Assembly (NCBI GenBank): GCA_963669265.1
Contig: OY769916.1
Coordinates: forward strand, 1,116,001-1,180,000
DNA from: SZUA-547 sp963669265
Lineage (GTDB): Bacteria; Pseudomonadota; Alphaproteobacteria; Rhodobacterales; Rhodobacteraceae
Length of the DNA: 64,000 nt
Reading direction: 5' to 3'
In this document: one piece after another, positions 1-11,384 of the stretch
Numbering within the stretch: position 1 is the first letter of the stretch
How the letters are laid out: the number at the start of each line of letters is the position of its first letter
The notes under the pieces: generated by a model
Databases searched by the model: none
The model's input: the letters and a program-made list of their open reading frames with translations, nothing else
Told to the model about the DNA's origin: nothing
Position numbers and translations under genes: made by a program

Positions 1-1249
1 TCAGCGCGAAGCAGACGATGCCCAACTGGGCGGGGCTCAGCACGTCCCAAAGGTCCGGGCGCGCGCGCAGACAGGTCTCCGCATATCGCGCCGCCTCCAG
101 TCCCTTTCGAACCGCGTCCTCGAACGCGCCCGCGCCGTAGGTGCGGATCGACATCCATAGTTTAAGCGCCCGCGCGCGGCGCGAGAGCTCCAACCCGCGT
201 TCGCCAAAATTCACCTCGCGCGCCGCAACGCCAGCGCCCCGGACATCCTTCAGGTATTCCGGTGACATGGCGAAACATCGGTCCAAGGCCCCAGGGCGGG
301 TGACGAAACAGACGCCGATATCATAGGGTTGGAATAGCCACTTATGCGGATCCAGCGCCAGCGAGTCAGCTCGTTCAAGCCCGCGCATCGCCGCCCGCCC
401 TTCCGCCGTGATCGCCGCGGGCGCGCCATAGGCGCCGTCCACATGCAACCAGACGCCCTTCTCAGCGCAGAGATCGGCGATCTCCTCCAACGGATCGACA
501 GCGCCGGTATTCGTAGCTCCCGCTGAGGCGACGATCACCTGCGGCCGCACACCTTCTGACTTGTCTTTTTCGATCCTGTTTCTGAGATCCTCTATGGGCA
601 TTCGAAATTGATCGTCAGTCTCCAGAACACGGATATCAGCGTCCCGCCGCCCGAGAATGCGCAGGTTTCGTCGCAGCGACGCATGCGTTTGATCGCTCAT
701 ATAGACCGCGCCGGGTCCCGTCTCCGCCGCAGCGACGGCGAGAGCCGTCAGATTGGCGAGAGAACCGCCCGAAGTCAGCACCCCTTCGGCCCCCTCCGGC
801 AGGCCGATCATCTGGCGTAGCCAGTCCAGCGCCGTCAGTTCGACCGTCGCCGGGCCGGACGCCCCCGACCAGGAGGTGCAGATCGTGTTGAACCCGACTC
901 CCAGCCACTCCCCCAACACGGCGGCGAAGGCGCTCGGGCCCGGCACCCGCGCAAAGTATCTGGGATGATCGCCATGCTGCTGATGGGCGAGCGCCACCTC
1001 CGCCAGAAGCCGCAGCGACTCCTCCGGATCCTTCGGCGACCGGGGCAATGGCCCGCCAAGATCGGCGGCGAGAGTCTCCATGTCGGCGGTCCGGATCGCA
1101 GGCTCGGACTCGCGTCGCTCCAGGCGATCGACCACCAGATCCACCACCAAATGCCCCAAACGGCGCATCTCATCAGGCGAAAGGCCCAACGTATCCGCAG
1201 GATAGGGCGCGGCGTCGTCTTGGGCCGTCGTCGGTGCGGTCGGGTCCAT
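1..1249 (-). CDS. PLP-dependent aromatic/L-amino-acid decarboxylase, C-terminus missing
   Basis: The reading frame is open from an ATG at 1249 to the left edge, giving 416 codons of a family usually about 470-490 residues long, so roughly the last tenth is cut off by the window. The sequence has the group II decarboxylase layout: an N-terminal swap region, a Ser-rich phosphate-binding segment (TSGGSLANLTA), the HVDGAYG strand with the PLP aspartate, and DPHKWLF with the Schiff-base lysine near residue 303. The family converts amino acids such as tyrosine, DOPA, tryptophan or phenylalanine to amines in the cytoplasm; the substrate cannot be told from sequence. It lies 60 bases downstream of glpK on the same strand and may be cotranscribed, with no evident functional link. 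A GAGGA element precedes the chosen ATG. Confidence 0.85.
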   Translation of the reverse strand, partial: MDPTAPTTAQDDAAPYPADTLGLSPDEMRRLGHLVVDLVVDRLERRESEPAIRTADMETLAADLGGPLPRSPKDPEESLRLLAEVALAHQQHGDHPRYFARVPGPSAFAAVLGEWLGVGFNTICTSWSGASGPATVELTALDWLRQMIGLPEGAEGVLTSGGSLANLTALAVAAAETGPGAVYMSDQTHASLRRNLRILGRRDADIRVLETDDQFRMPIEDLRNRIEKDKSEGVRPQVIVASAGATNTGAVDPLEEIADLCAEKGVWLHVDGAYGAPAAITAEGRAAMRGLERADSLALDPHKWLFQPYDIGVCFVTRPGALDRCFAMSPEYLKDVRGAGVAAREVNFGERGLELSRRARALKLWMSIRTYGAGAFEDAVRKGLEAARYAETCLRARPDLWDVLSPAQLGIVCFAL

Positions 1250-1309
1250 CAGGCCAGGATCTTCCTCAATTGGCGCGCAGGCCGATTGGGCGCCGTCAGA
1301 CCCCGAAAA

Positions 1310-2797
1310 TCAAGTGCTTAACGTGCGCCGCACCGAGTCGCGCCAGCCCGCGTATTTGCGCTCGCGGGTCGCGGCGTCCAGCGCCGGTTCGAAGCGCCGC
1401 TCCAACGCCCATGTCTGGGCGAATTCCTCCGCCGCCGGATAAACCCCCGCCTTCATTCCCGCCAGCCAGGCGGCGCCCAGCGCCGTCGTCTCCGTCACCA
1501 CGGGCCGATCGACGGGCGCGGCCAACATGTCGGCCAGAAACTGCATGGCCCAGTCCGAGGCGGTCATCCCGCCATCGACCCGCAACACGGTCTCCCCTGC
1601 ATTTTCGGACCAGTCCCGCTTCATCGCCTCCAATAGATCGCGGGTCTGATATCCGACGCTTTCCAGCGCGGCGCGCGCGAAATCCTCCGGACCCGTCGCG
1701 CGGGTCAGCCCATAAACCGCGCCGCGGCACTCGGAATCCCAATAGGGCGCGCCCAGCCCGGTGAACGCGGGCACCAGATAGATGTCCTGCGCCGCGTCCG
1801 AGGCCTCAGCCATGCCCTGAGTCTCGCTGGCTTTGGTGATGATCTTCAGCCCGTCGCGCAACCATTGCACCACGGCGCCAGCGATGAAAATGGAGCCCTC
1901 AAGCGCATAAGTCGGCTTGCCGTCCAATTGATACCCGATGGTCGTCAGCAGCCGGTTGGTCGATGCGACCGGCGCGGCGCCGGTGTTCAAAAGCGCAAAA
2001 CAGCCGGTGCCATAGGTCGATTTCATCATGCCCGGCTGAAAACAAGCCTGCCCGACCGTGGCCGCCTGCTGATCGCCCGCGACGCCACGAATGGGGATCT
2101 CCGCGCCCAGAAACTCCGCTTTCGCGACGCCGAATTCGGCGGCGCAATCCAGAACCTCAGGCAACATGGCGGCCGGGATGTTGAGGAGGCGCAGCATTTC
2201 CGCATCCCAGCGCCCCTCGCGAATATTGTAGAGCATCGTGCGGGCGGCGTTGGTCGCATCGGTGACGTGCCGCGCGCCGCCGGTCAGACGCCAGATCAGA
2301 TAGCAGTCGACCGTTCCGAACAGTAGATCGCCCGCCTCGGCTCGCGCGCGCGCGCCGTCCACATTGTCCAGAATCCACGCCAGCTTGGTGGAGGAGAAAT
2401 AGGGGTCCAACAGCAGTCCTGTGCGCTCCGTGACGCCCGGCTCCGCGCCCTCCGCCCGCAATCGCTCGCAGAGGGCACCGGTGCGCCGGTCCTGCCAGAC
2501 GATGGCGCGGTAAACCGGCTCGCCTGTCTTCTTATCCCAGACAAGCGTGGTCTCGCGCTGATTGGTGATTCCGATGGCCGCGATCCCCGACGCCTCAATG
2601 CCCGCTTTGGACATCGCCTCATGGCAGGTGGCGATCGTGCTGGACCAGAGATCCTCCACCTCATGCTCGACCCAGCCGGAGTTCGGGAAATGCTGCGGAA
2701 ACTCCTGCTGACCGATTGAGACGACTTTCATGTTCGCATCGAAAAGAATTGCGCGGGAGGAGGTCGTGCCCTGATCGATGGCCAGAATATGCGTCAT
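1310..2797 (-). CDS. glpK: Glycerol kinase GlpK
   Basis: This 495-residue protein phosphorylates glycerol to sn-glycerol-3-phosphate with ATP, the first step after uptake. It is full length for the FGGY kinase family. The N-terminus carries the phosphate-binding DQGTTSSRA motif at residues 8-16, followed by the ITNQRETT and IVWQDRRT glycerol-site segments, and the C-terminal half has the VDGGMTASDWAMQ adenosine-site region. It follows glpD by 76 bases on the same strand, so glpR-glpD-glpK probably form one operon. Glycerol appears to enter by the divergent ABC transporter; no glpF channel gene is present in the window. Confidence 0.97.
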   Translation of the reverse strand: MTHILAIDQGTTSSRAILFDANMKVVSIGQQEFPQHFPNSGWVEHEVEDLWSSTIATCHEAMSKAGIEASGIAAIGITNQRETTLVWDKKTGEPVYRAIVWQDRRTGALCERLRAEGAEPGVTERTGLLLDPYFSSTKLAWILDNVDGARARAEAGDLLFGTVDCYLIWRLTGGARHVTDATNAARTMLYNIREGRWDAEMLRLLNIPAAMLPEVLDCAAEFGVAKAEFLGAEIPIRGVAGDQQAATVGQACFQPGMMKSTYGTGCFALLNTGAAPVASTNRLLTTIGYQLDGKPTYALEGSIFIAGAVVQWLRDGLKIITKASETQGMAEASDAAQDIYLVPAFTGLGAPYWDSECRGAVYGLTRATGPEDFARAALESVGYQTRDLLEAMKRDWSENAGETVLRVDGGMTASDWAMQFLADMLAAPVDRPVVTETTALGAAWLAGMKAGVYPAAEEFAQTWALERRFEPALDAATRERKYAGWRDSVRRTLST

Positions 2798-2873
2798 GGA
2801 TTCACCCGTTCGTCTGAATGCTCATTGTGAAATCTTGCAGCGTGCGCCGCGCGCCGTCCAGTCGATGCGGTCG

Positions 2874-4409
2874 TCACCCGGCCGCCCCGCCCTCCTGGCG
2901 GATGGACTGGATAAGCTGATCTAACTCGCCGACGGCGTCCCCCTTGATATGGAGACCCAGTTTCGAGCGCCGCCAGAGAAGATCGTCCGCCGAGCGAACC
3001 CATTCGCGCGCGACCAGCCATCGGACCTCCGCCTCTGTCAGGCTCGCGCCGAGGTCGGCGCCCAGATCATCCTTCGCGCGGGCCTCGCCCAGCAATTCAA
3101 GCGAGTCGCGCCCATAGGCCTTAACCAGCCGCGTCGCCCAGGCCGCGTCCAGAAACGCATATGTGGACCGCAGCTCGGCGATCAGCGCCGGAACGCCATC
3201 GACGGGAAACTCGCCGCCCGGCAACGGCGCCCCGGCCGTCCAAGCAGCGCCCATGCCCGGATAATACGGGGCGAGCTTGGCCAGCGCCGCCTCCGCCAGC
3301 TTGCGATGCGTGGTGATCTTTCCGCCAAAAACGCTCAGCGCGGGCGCGCCGCCGTCGACGTCCTCGACCTGAAGCACGTAGTCCCGGGTCGCCGCAGTCG
3401 CGGAAGACGCGCCGTCGTCATAAAGCGGCCTGACGCCCGAATAGGTCCAGACCACGTCGTCCTTCGCGATCGGCTTGGTGAAGTATTCCGAGGCGGCGTG
3501 ACGCAGGTAATCCGCCTCCTCCTCGGTGCAGGCCGCCGCGCCCGGCGCGGCCTGATGGTCCACGTCGGTGGTGCCAATCAGCGTGAAGTCCGTCTCATAC
3601 GGGATGGCGAAGATGATCCGTCCGTCCTCGTTCTGAAAGATATAGGCGCGGTCGTGTTCAAACATCTTGCGGGTGACTATATGGCTGCCGCGCACCAGCC
3701 GTATCTTGGCCGGGGCGTCGTTGCGCGTCGTGCGCTTGATCACGTCGTCGACCCAGGGACCGCCCGCATTAATCAGCCCCCGGGCGCGAACCTCTGTCTG
3801 CGCGCCGGTCTCAGCGTCCTCCAGCGAGACCACCCAAACGCCGTCCTGGCGCTCGGCGGAGTTGCAACGGGTGCGCACGCGAATCTCCGCGCCGCGCGCC
3901 GCCGCATCGCGGGCGTTCAGAGCGACAAGGCGCGAATCCTGCACCCAGCAATCGGAGTATTCGAAACCTTTACGAAACAGATCCTTCAGCGGCGCGCCAG
4001 CCGGATCGTTGGTCAAATCCAGCGCTTTCGTTCCCGGCAGGATTTTTCGGCCGCCCAGATGATCGTAGATAAACAGACCGAGACGCAGCAGCCATGCGGG
4101 CCGCAAACCGGAGTGATGCGGCAATACGAATCGCAACGGCCAGGAGATATGCGGCATGGCGCGCAGCAGCGTCTCCCGCTCGATCAGCGCCTCGCGAACC
4201 AGCCGGAACTCGTAGTATTCGAGATAGCGCAAGCCGCCATGAAACAGTTTGGTGGAGGCCGACGACGTCGCCTGCGCGAGATCCGCCTGTTCCGCCAGCA
4301 CCACGCTCAAGCCGCGGCCCGTGGCGTCGCGCGCGATTCCGCACCCGTTCACCCCGCCGCCAATGATGGCGAGGTCATACACCTCTGAATCGTTAGATCT
4401 ATCAGTCAT
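2874..4409 (-). CDS. glpD: Aerobic glycerol-3-phosphate dehydrogenase GlpD
   Basis: This 511-residue FAD enzyme oxidises glycerol-3-phosphate to dihydroxyacetone phosphate and passes electrons to the quinone pool, acting at the inner face of the membrane. The N-terminal Rossmann fold is clear (DLAIIGGGVNGCGIARDATG, residues 12-31), followed by the SSASTKLFHGGLRYLE substrate-site segment typical of GlpD. The C-terminal part contains the all-helical DAO_C domain (TYAFLDAAWATRLVKAYG). Its ATG overlaps the glpR stop codon by four bases (4406-4409), implying translational coupling with the regulator. Confidence 0.97.
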   Translation of the reverse strand: MTDRSNDSEVYDLAIIGGGVNGCGIARDATGRGLSVVLAEQADLAQATSSASTKLFHGGLRYLEYYEFRLVREALIERETLLRAMPHISWPLRFVLPHHSGLRPAWLLRLGLFIYDHLGGRKILPGTKALDLTNDPAGAPLKDLFRKGFEYSDCWVQDSRLVALNARDAAARGAEIRVRTRCNSAERQDGVWVVSLEDAETGAQTEVRARGLINAGGPWVDDVIKRTTRNDAPAKIRLVRGSHIVTRKMFEHDRAYIFQNEDGRIIFAIPYETDFTLIGTTDVDHQAAPGAAACTEEEADYLRHAASEYFTKPIAKDDVVWTYSGVRPLYDDGASSATAATRDYVLQVEDVDGGAPALSVFGGKITTHRKLAEAALAKLAPYYPGMGAAWTAGAPLPGGEFPVDGVPALIAELRSTYAFLDAAWATRLVKAYGRDSLELLGEARAKDDLGADLGASLTEAEVRWLVAREWVRSADDLLWRRSKLGLHIKGDAVGELDQLIQSIRQEGGAAG

Positions 4410-5200
4410 TTGGAATCACTTTCGGTGGGGGCCGGAGCGGACTCGGCGACTTCCACATTCACGCCCGCGCGCGCGCAGGCCTTCATAAAGGGCGCCGGCG
4501 GCGGCTGATCCATCACGCAGAAATCGATCTCGTCGATATCGCAGATTCGAATCGGGGCGCTGCGGGCGAATTTGGAGCGATCGCTGACAAGGATCGTGCG
4601 GCGCGCATTCGCGACGATCGCGCGCGCGACCGCGACCTCGCGCATGTCGAAATCCATGATCGATCCGTCGTCATCCAAGGCGGACGCGCCGATCACCGCA
4701 AAATCGACTTTGAACTTTCGGATGAACTCCACCGCCTCGTCACCGACGATCGCGCCATCCGATTCGCGCACCACGCCGCCGGCGAGGATGATCTGCTTTC
4801 CGGGAGAGCCGGAAAGGATGTTTACCGCGTTGATATTATTGGTGACCACGATCAGATCGCTTCGCTCGCGCAGCGCGTGCGCGACCTGCTCTGTCGTGGT
4901 GCCGATATTCAGGAAAAGTGAACATCCGTCGGGAATCATCGCCGCCGCATGGGCGCCGATGACGCGTTTCGCCTCCAGCGAAAGCGCCCGCCGCTCCTGA
5001 TAGTCGATATTGTTCACACTGGTGGCGAGCATCGCGCCCCCATGCACGCGCGATAGCAGCCCATTTTGCGCTAACTCGTTGAGATCACGGCGAACTGTCT
5101 GCGTCGTCACCTCAAAGCGCGAGGCCAAATTATCCACCATGACCCGGCCTTCCGTCCGGGCCAGTCCCATGATTTTCGACTGTCGTTCATTCAGATTCAT
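4406..5200 (-). CDS. glpR: DeoR-family glycerol regulon repressor GlpR
   Basis: This 264-residue protein has an N-terminal DeoR helix-turn-helix (about residues 5-60; VMVDNLASRFEVTTQTVRRDL) and a C-terminal sugar-phosphate sensor domain with the NIGTTTEQVA phosphate-binding loop and the DDDGSIMDFDMREVAVAR segment. GlpR proteins of this type repress glycerol genes and are released by glycerol-3-phosphate. It heads the glpR-glpD-glpK unit and faces the glpV operon, so it can control both from the intergenic region. An ATGTTC/GAACAT inverted repeat lies just upstream of its start at 5218-5239. Confidence 0.93.
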   Translation of the reverse strand: MNLNERQSKIMGLARTEGRVMVDNLASRFEVTTQTVRRDLNELAQNGLLSRVHGGAMLATSVNNIDYQERRALSLEAKRVIGAHAAAMIPDGCSLFLNIGTTTEQVAHALRERSDLIVVTNNINAVNILSGSPGKQIILAGGVVRESDGAIVGDEAVEFIRKFKVDFAVIGASALDDDGSIMDFDMREVAVARAIVANARRTILVSDRSKFARSAPIRICDIDEIDFCVMDQPPPAPFMKACARAGVNVEVAESAPAPTESDSK

Positions 5201-5217
5201 GATGGAGGCTTTGATTC

Positions 5218-5239
5218 ATGTTCGGTCCAAAGTGAACAT
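5218..5239. promoter_or_regulatory. Candidate GlpR operator
   Basis: ATGTTC and its reverse complement GAACAT are separated by ten bases, 18 bases upstream of the glpR start. A further GAACAT half-site lies at 5297-5302 before glpV. The half-site resembles the known enterobacterial GlpR site (ATGTTCG/CGAACAT), but the spacing is wider here. Assignment to GlpR is inference from position. Confidence 0.5.
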
Positions 5240-5272
5240 TTTCCACTCTCAAATGAAAGTATTTTTTTTCAC

Positions 5273-5302
5273 TTGACGGCAACACCGAAAATAAATGAAC
5301 AT
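5273..5302 (+). promoter_or_regulatory. Possible glpV promoter
   Basis: TTGACG at 5273-5278 matches a -35 element well. The best -10 at 17-base spacing is the weak TGAACA at 5296-5301, which overlaps the additional GAACAT half-site, an arrangement that would suit repression. The -10 match is poor, so the call is tentative. Confidence 0.3.
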
Positions 5303-5363
5303 CCTCCCGACCTGCGGTAAGCGGGGCGAGTCCGAAGATTCGGACACCAATTGGGAGGAAGAA

Positions 5364-7106
<1,743 letters not shown>

Positions 7107-7121
7107 CGACCCAAAGAAAGC

Positions 7122-7150
7122 CGCGGCCGCGGGATGATCTCGCGGCCGCG
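7122..7150 (+). promoter_or_regulatory. GC-rich hairpin after the glpV receptor gene
   Basis: An inverted repeat (CGCGGCCGCG with its complement, extended by inner pairs GAT/ATC) sits between glpV and glpS with no following T-run. Such hairpins behind receptor genes commonly protect the upstream mRNA or cause partial termination, giving more receptor than permease. The role is inferred; equivalent hairpins follow the other two receptor genes of this window. Confidence 0.55.
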
Positions 7151-7236
7151 CCACCCCGGGCGCTCTGGCGACGCCGATTCGGCGAACCGCCCGTCATTCA
7201 TCAATTCAAGAGCGTGAGACGTGGGAACCAAAAAGC

Positions 7237-8304
7237 ATGTCTATTGAACTCCGCAACATCACCAAGCGCGTCGGCGCCGATATGCATATCTACGAGACGA
7301 GTGTCGAACTTGCGCCCACGGGGTTCAACGTTCTGCTCGGCTCGACCGGATCCGGCAAGACGACGCTGATCAGCATTCTGGCGGGCCTCAGGGCGCCGAC
7401 CAGCGGCGAGATTTGGTTCAACGGCGTCGACGTGACCGCCGTGCCGACCCAGAAGCGCAATGTCAGCCTGGTGCACCAGTTCTTCGTGAACTACCCGCAT
7501 ATGTCGGTCTATGAGAATATCGCCTCGCCTCTGCGCATCACCGGCATGCCCGGCGCCGATGTTGATCGCAGGGTTGAAGAGGCCGCCGAAATCCTGCGCC
7601 TCGGCCCGTTCCTGAAGCGCAAACCCGGCGAGCTTTCCGGTGGACAGCAGCAGCGCACCGCGCTGGCGCGCGCCATCGTCAAAGAAAGCGATCTTGTCCT
7701 GCTTGATGAACCGCTGGCCAACCTCGACTACAAACTGCGTGAGGAATTGCGGGATGAGTTGCCCCGCCTGTTCGCGGATCGCGGCGCGACGGTCGTCTAT
7801 GCGACGTCTGAACCCTCTGAAGCGCTGCTCTTGGGCGGCCATACGGCGACGGTCAGCGAGGGACGGGTGACGCAGTTCGGCCCCACCGCGGGACTCTATC
7901 GGTCTCCCGCTGATATCGAGACCGCGCGCGTGTTTTCAGATCCGCCGATCAACGCCGCGCCCATCATCAAGGCGGGCGGCGAGGTTCGCATGGGCGACGC
8001 CGTGCGCTGGCCCGCTTCGGGCGCCATCGCGAATGCGCCGGACGGCGAGTATCTGGTCGGGGTCCGGCCGCATTTCGTCTCGCCCGCCGCCGAAGCGGCG
8101 CCGAGCGTGCCGGTGATGGGCGATGTCAGGATCACCGAGATCTCCGGGTCCGAGAGCATCGCGCATTTCGAATTCGACGGGCGCGTTTGGGTCAGCCAAA
8201 GCGACGGCGTCCACCCCTACGAGATCGGCGAAAAACATCAATTCCATATCGATACGTCGGGGTGCCTCTATTTCACCGCCGATGGCGATCGGTTGGCGGC
8301 GTGA
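7237..8304 (+). CDS. glpS: Glycerol ABC transporter ATPase GlpS
   Basis: This 355-residue ATPase has Walker A (GSTGSGKTT), a Q-loop (HQFFVNYPHMSVYENI), a canonical LSGGQQQR signature and Walker B (LVLLDEPLANLD), followed by a C-terminal regulatory OB-like domain. The H-loop position reads YATSEPSEA where active ABC ATPases have THDQ-EA, so the switch histidine is replaced by serine. Together with its partner GlpT, which keeps the histidine but lacks a signature motif, it would form a heterodimer with one complete and one degenerate ATP site. It is cotranscribed with glpT, which starts 14 bases after its stop. Confidence 0.92.
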   Translation: MSIELRNITKRVGADMHIYETSVELAPTGFNVLLGSTGSGKTTLISILAGLRAPTSGEIWFNGVDVTAVPTQKRNVSLVHQFFVNYPHMSVYENIASPLRITGMPGADVDRRVEEAAEILRLGPFLKRKPGELSGGQQQRTALARAIVKESDLVLLDEPLANLDYKLREELRDELPRLFADRGATVVYATSEPSEALLLGGHTATVSEGRVTQFGPTAGLYRSPADIETARVFSDPPINAAPIIKAGGEVRMGDAVRWPASGAIANAPDGEYLVGVRPHFVSPAAEAAPSVPVMGDVRITEISGSESIAHFEFDGRVWVSQSDGVHPYEIGEKHQFHIDTSGCLYFTADGDRLAA

Positions 8305-8317
8305 GCGGAGAACAGAC

Positions 8318-9402
8318 ATGGCGCGCATAGACCTCTCCGAGCTGAGGCACAGCTATCTGCCGAACCCGAAATCGGACGCCGATTTCGCCCTGAAACGCAT
8401 TCATCTGGAGTGGGAGGATGGCGGCGCCTACGCCCTGCTCGGCCCATCCGGTTGCGGCAAGTCTACGCTGCTGAACATCATTTCCGGCCTGCTGCACCCG
8501 TCCGAGGGACGCGTGCTGTTTGACGGCAAGGACGTCACCGCCCTGCCCCCGGACCACCGCAACATCGCGCAGGTGTTCCAGTTTCCGGTCATCTACGACA
8601 CCATGACCGTCTACGACAATCTGGCCTTCCCGCTCAGAAACCGTAGCGTCGCCGAAGCGCAGGTCGACACCCGCGTGCGGGAGATCGCGGAGATGCTGGA
8701 GCTTTCGGACATGCTGGATGTCCGCGCCGCCGGGCTCACTCCAGACAACAAGCAGAAAATCTCCATGGGCCGCGGTCTGGTGCGGGACGACGTGAACGTC
8801 ATCATGTTCGATGAACCGCTGACGGTGATCGACCCGCATCTGAAATGGAAGCTCCGCTCCAAGCTGAAAGAGCTGCATCAGCGCGTGCGCGCGACGATGA
8901 TCTACGTGACCCATGACCAGACCGAGGCGTTGACCTTCGCCGATCAAGTGGTCGTCATGCAGGACGGCGAGATCGTCCAGATCGGCACGCCGGTGGAGCT
9001 GTTTGAGCGCCCCGCGCATACATTCGTCGGCCACTTTATTGGCTCGCCCGGCATGAACGTGCTGCCCTGCGAGGTCCGCGACGGCGGCGCCTTTTTCCGG
9101 GGCGTGCCCGTGGCCACGGAAACGCAGGCGAACGCGCCAGAGGGCGCGCCGCGGCTGGAGCTGGGTGTGCGCCCTGAATTCGTCGCGCTCGGCGACGCCT
9201 CCGACGACTCGGGCGTCCCTGTCGAAATCGTGCGCATCTCGGACGCCGGCCGCCGCCGCATCGTCGAGGCGCGCGCGGGCGACGACCGGATCAATTTGCT
9301 GCTGGATGAGGAGGCGAGCGTCGCCCCCGGCCCGGCGAAGCTTTCATTCGATCCCGCCAAGACCCGTGTCTACGCGGATGGCTGGCTGGTGGAGGGCGCA
9401 GC

Positions 9403-9406
<4 letters not shown>
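8318..9406 (+). CDS. glpT: Glycerol ABC transporter ATPase GlpT
   Basis: The ATG at 8318 is preferred to the upstream in-frame start because it begins the conserved ATPase domain directly and lies after the glpS stop, giving 362 residues. Walker A (GPSGCGKST), Q-loop (QVFQFPVIYDTMTVYDN), Walker B (VIMFDEPLTVID) and H-loop (YVTHDQTEA) are intact. The signature position reads LTPDNKQKISMGRG instead of LSGGQ, so this subunit cannot supply a normal signature to its partner's ATP site. The stop overlaps the glpP start by four bases. The symbol here means the ABC subunit, not the E. coli glycerol-3-phosphate antiporter of the same name. Confidence 0.92.
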
Positions 9407-10263
<857 letters not shown>

Positions 10264-10273
10264 GGGCGAGAAA

Positions 10274-11074
10274 ATGAGATCTATCAAACCCGTCGCCCTG
10301 ATCCTTTACATCCTGTTCTTGATGTTGCCGATCTATTGGCTGATGAACATGTCGTTCAAGACGACCAACGAGATTCTGGGCGGCTTCTCGCTGTTCCCGC
10401 ATGAGTTCACGCTGGAAAACTATGTGGTCATCTTCACCGATCCGACCTGGTATTGGGGATACTTCAACTCGCTGATCTATGTGTCGCTGAACACGGTGAT
10501 CTCGGTCGCCGCCGCCCTGCCCGCCGCCTATGCGTTCTCTCGCTACCGCTTTCTGGGCGACAAGCATCTCTTCTTCTGGCTGCTAACCAACCGCATGGCG
10601 CCGCCGGCGGTCTTCGCGCTGCCCTTCTTCCAGCTCTATTCGGCGGTGGGCCTGTTCGACACCCATATCGCGGTCGCGCTGGCGCATTGCCTCTTCAACA
10701 TCCCGCTGGCGGTCTGGATCCTCGAAGGGTTCATGTCCGGCGTGCCGAAGGAGCTGGACGAGACGGCCTATGTCGACGGCTATTCGTTCCCGCGGTTCTT
10801 CTTCCGCATCTTCGTGCCGAACATCACCTCCGGCATCGGCGTGGCGGCGTTTTTCTGCTTCATGTTCTCTTGGGTCGAGCTGCTGCTCGCCAAGACACTG
10901 ACGGCGGTTGAGGCGAAACCGATCGCCGCGACCATGACCAAGACCGCCTCAAGCGCAGGATATGAGCTGGGATTGCTGGCGGCCGCCGGTTGCCTAACCA
11001 TCATTCCGGGCGCGATCGTGATCTACTTTGTGCGCAACTACATCGCCAAGGGCTTCGCCCTGGGCCGGGTTTAA
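10274..11074 (+). CDS. glpQ: Glycerol ABC transporter permease GlpQ
   Basis: This 266-residue MalG-like permease starts with a membrane segment (PVALILYILFLMLPIYWLMNMSF) and has the EAA coupling loop KELDETAYVDGYSFPRFFFR at about residues 157-176. It pairs with GlpP to make the heterodimeric channel of the glycerol importer. The name follows the rhizobial glpPQ convention and not E. coli glycerophosphodiester phosphodiesterase. Confidence 0.93.
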   Translation: MRSIKPVALILYILFLMLPIYWLMNMSFKTTNEILGGFSLFPHEFTLENYVVIFTDPTWYWGYFNSLIYVSLNTVISVAAALPAAYAFSRYRFLGDKHLFFWLLTNRMAPPAVFALPFFQLYSAVGLFDTHIAVALAHCLFNIPLAVWILEGFMSGVPKELDETAYVDGYSFPRFFFRIFVPNITSGIGVAAFFCFMFSWVELLLAKTLTAVEAKPIAATMTKTASSAGYELGLLAAAGCLTIIPGAIVIYFVRNYIAKGFALGRV

Positions 11075-11089
11075 GGGGAGGACGAAACC

Positions 11090-11371
11090 ATGGGCCTCGG
11101 ATGGATGGCGTGGACGTGGCCGACCGCCGCATTTTTCCTCTTCGTTTTCGCGTGTATCGCGCTGATGGGCTTTCTTGAATGGCGCTCGCCGGGCGGCTCG
11201 CCCCGCCTGGGCGTGCTTGGACTGGACACGACGCGCGGCGACCGCTTGTTCATCTCGCTGCTCGGCTCGGCCTATATCTTTCTAGCCTGGCTGGGCCTGA
11301 TGGGCACGCCGCTCTGGGGGCCGCTCGCGATCTCCGCCTGCTGGATCGCCTTCGTGTTCTGGAAGGTCTGA
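11090..11371 (+). CDS. glpU: Small membrane protein GlpU (DUF2160-like)
   Basis: This 93-residue protein is almost entirely three hydrophobic segments (about residues 5-27, 48-66 and 72-92) and is the last gene of the glycerol importer operon, 15 bases after glpQ. Its size and position match GlpU of rhizobial glycerol operons, whose role is not known. It converges on the unrelated minus-strand operon that ends at 11385. Confidence 0.85.
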   Translation: MGLGWMAWTWPTAAFFLFVFACIALMGFLEWRSPGGSPRLGVLGLDTTRGDRLFISLLGSAYIFLAWLGLMGTPLWGPLAISACWIAFVFWKV

Positions 11372-11384
11372 CCTCGGAGGGAGC

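Noticed and set aside
2949..4388. 479-codon open frame on the plus strand opposite glpD
   Set aside because: It is an antisense shadow of glpD with an Arg-rich product and no motif.
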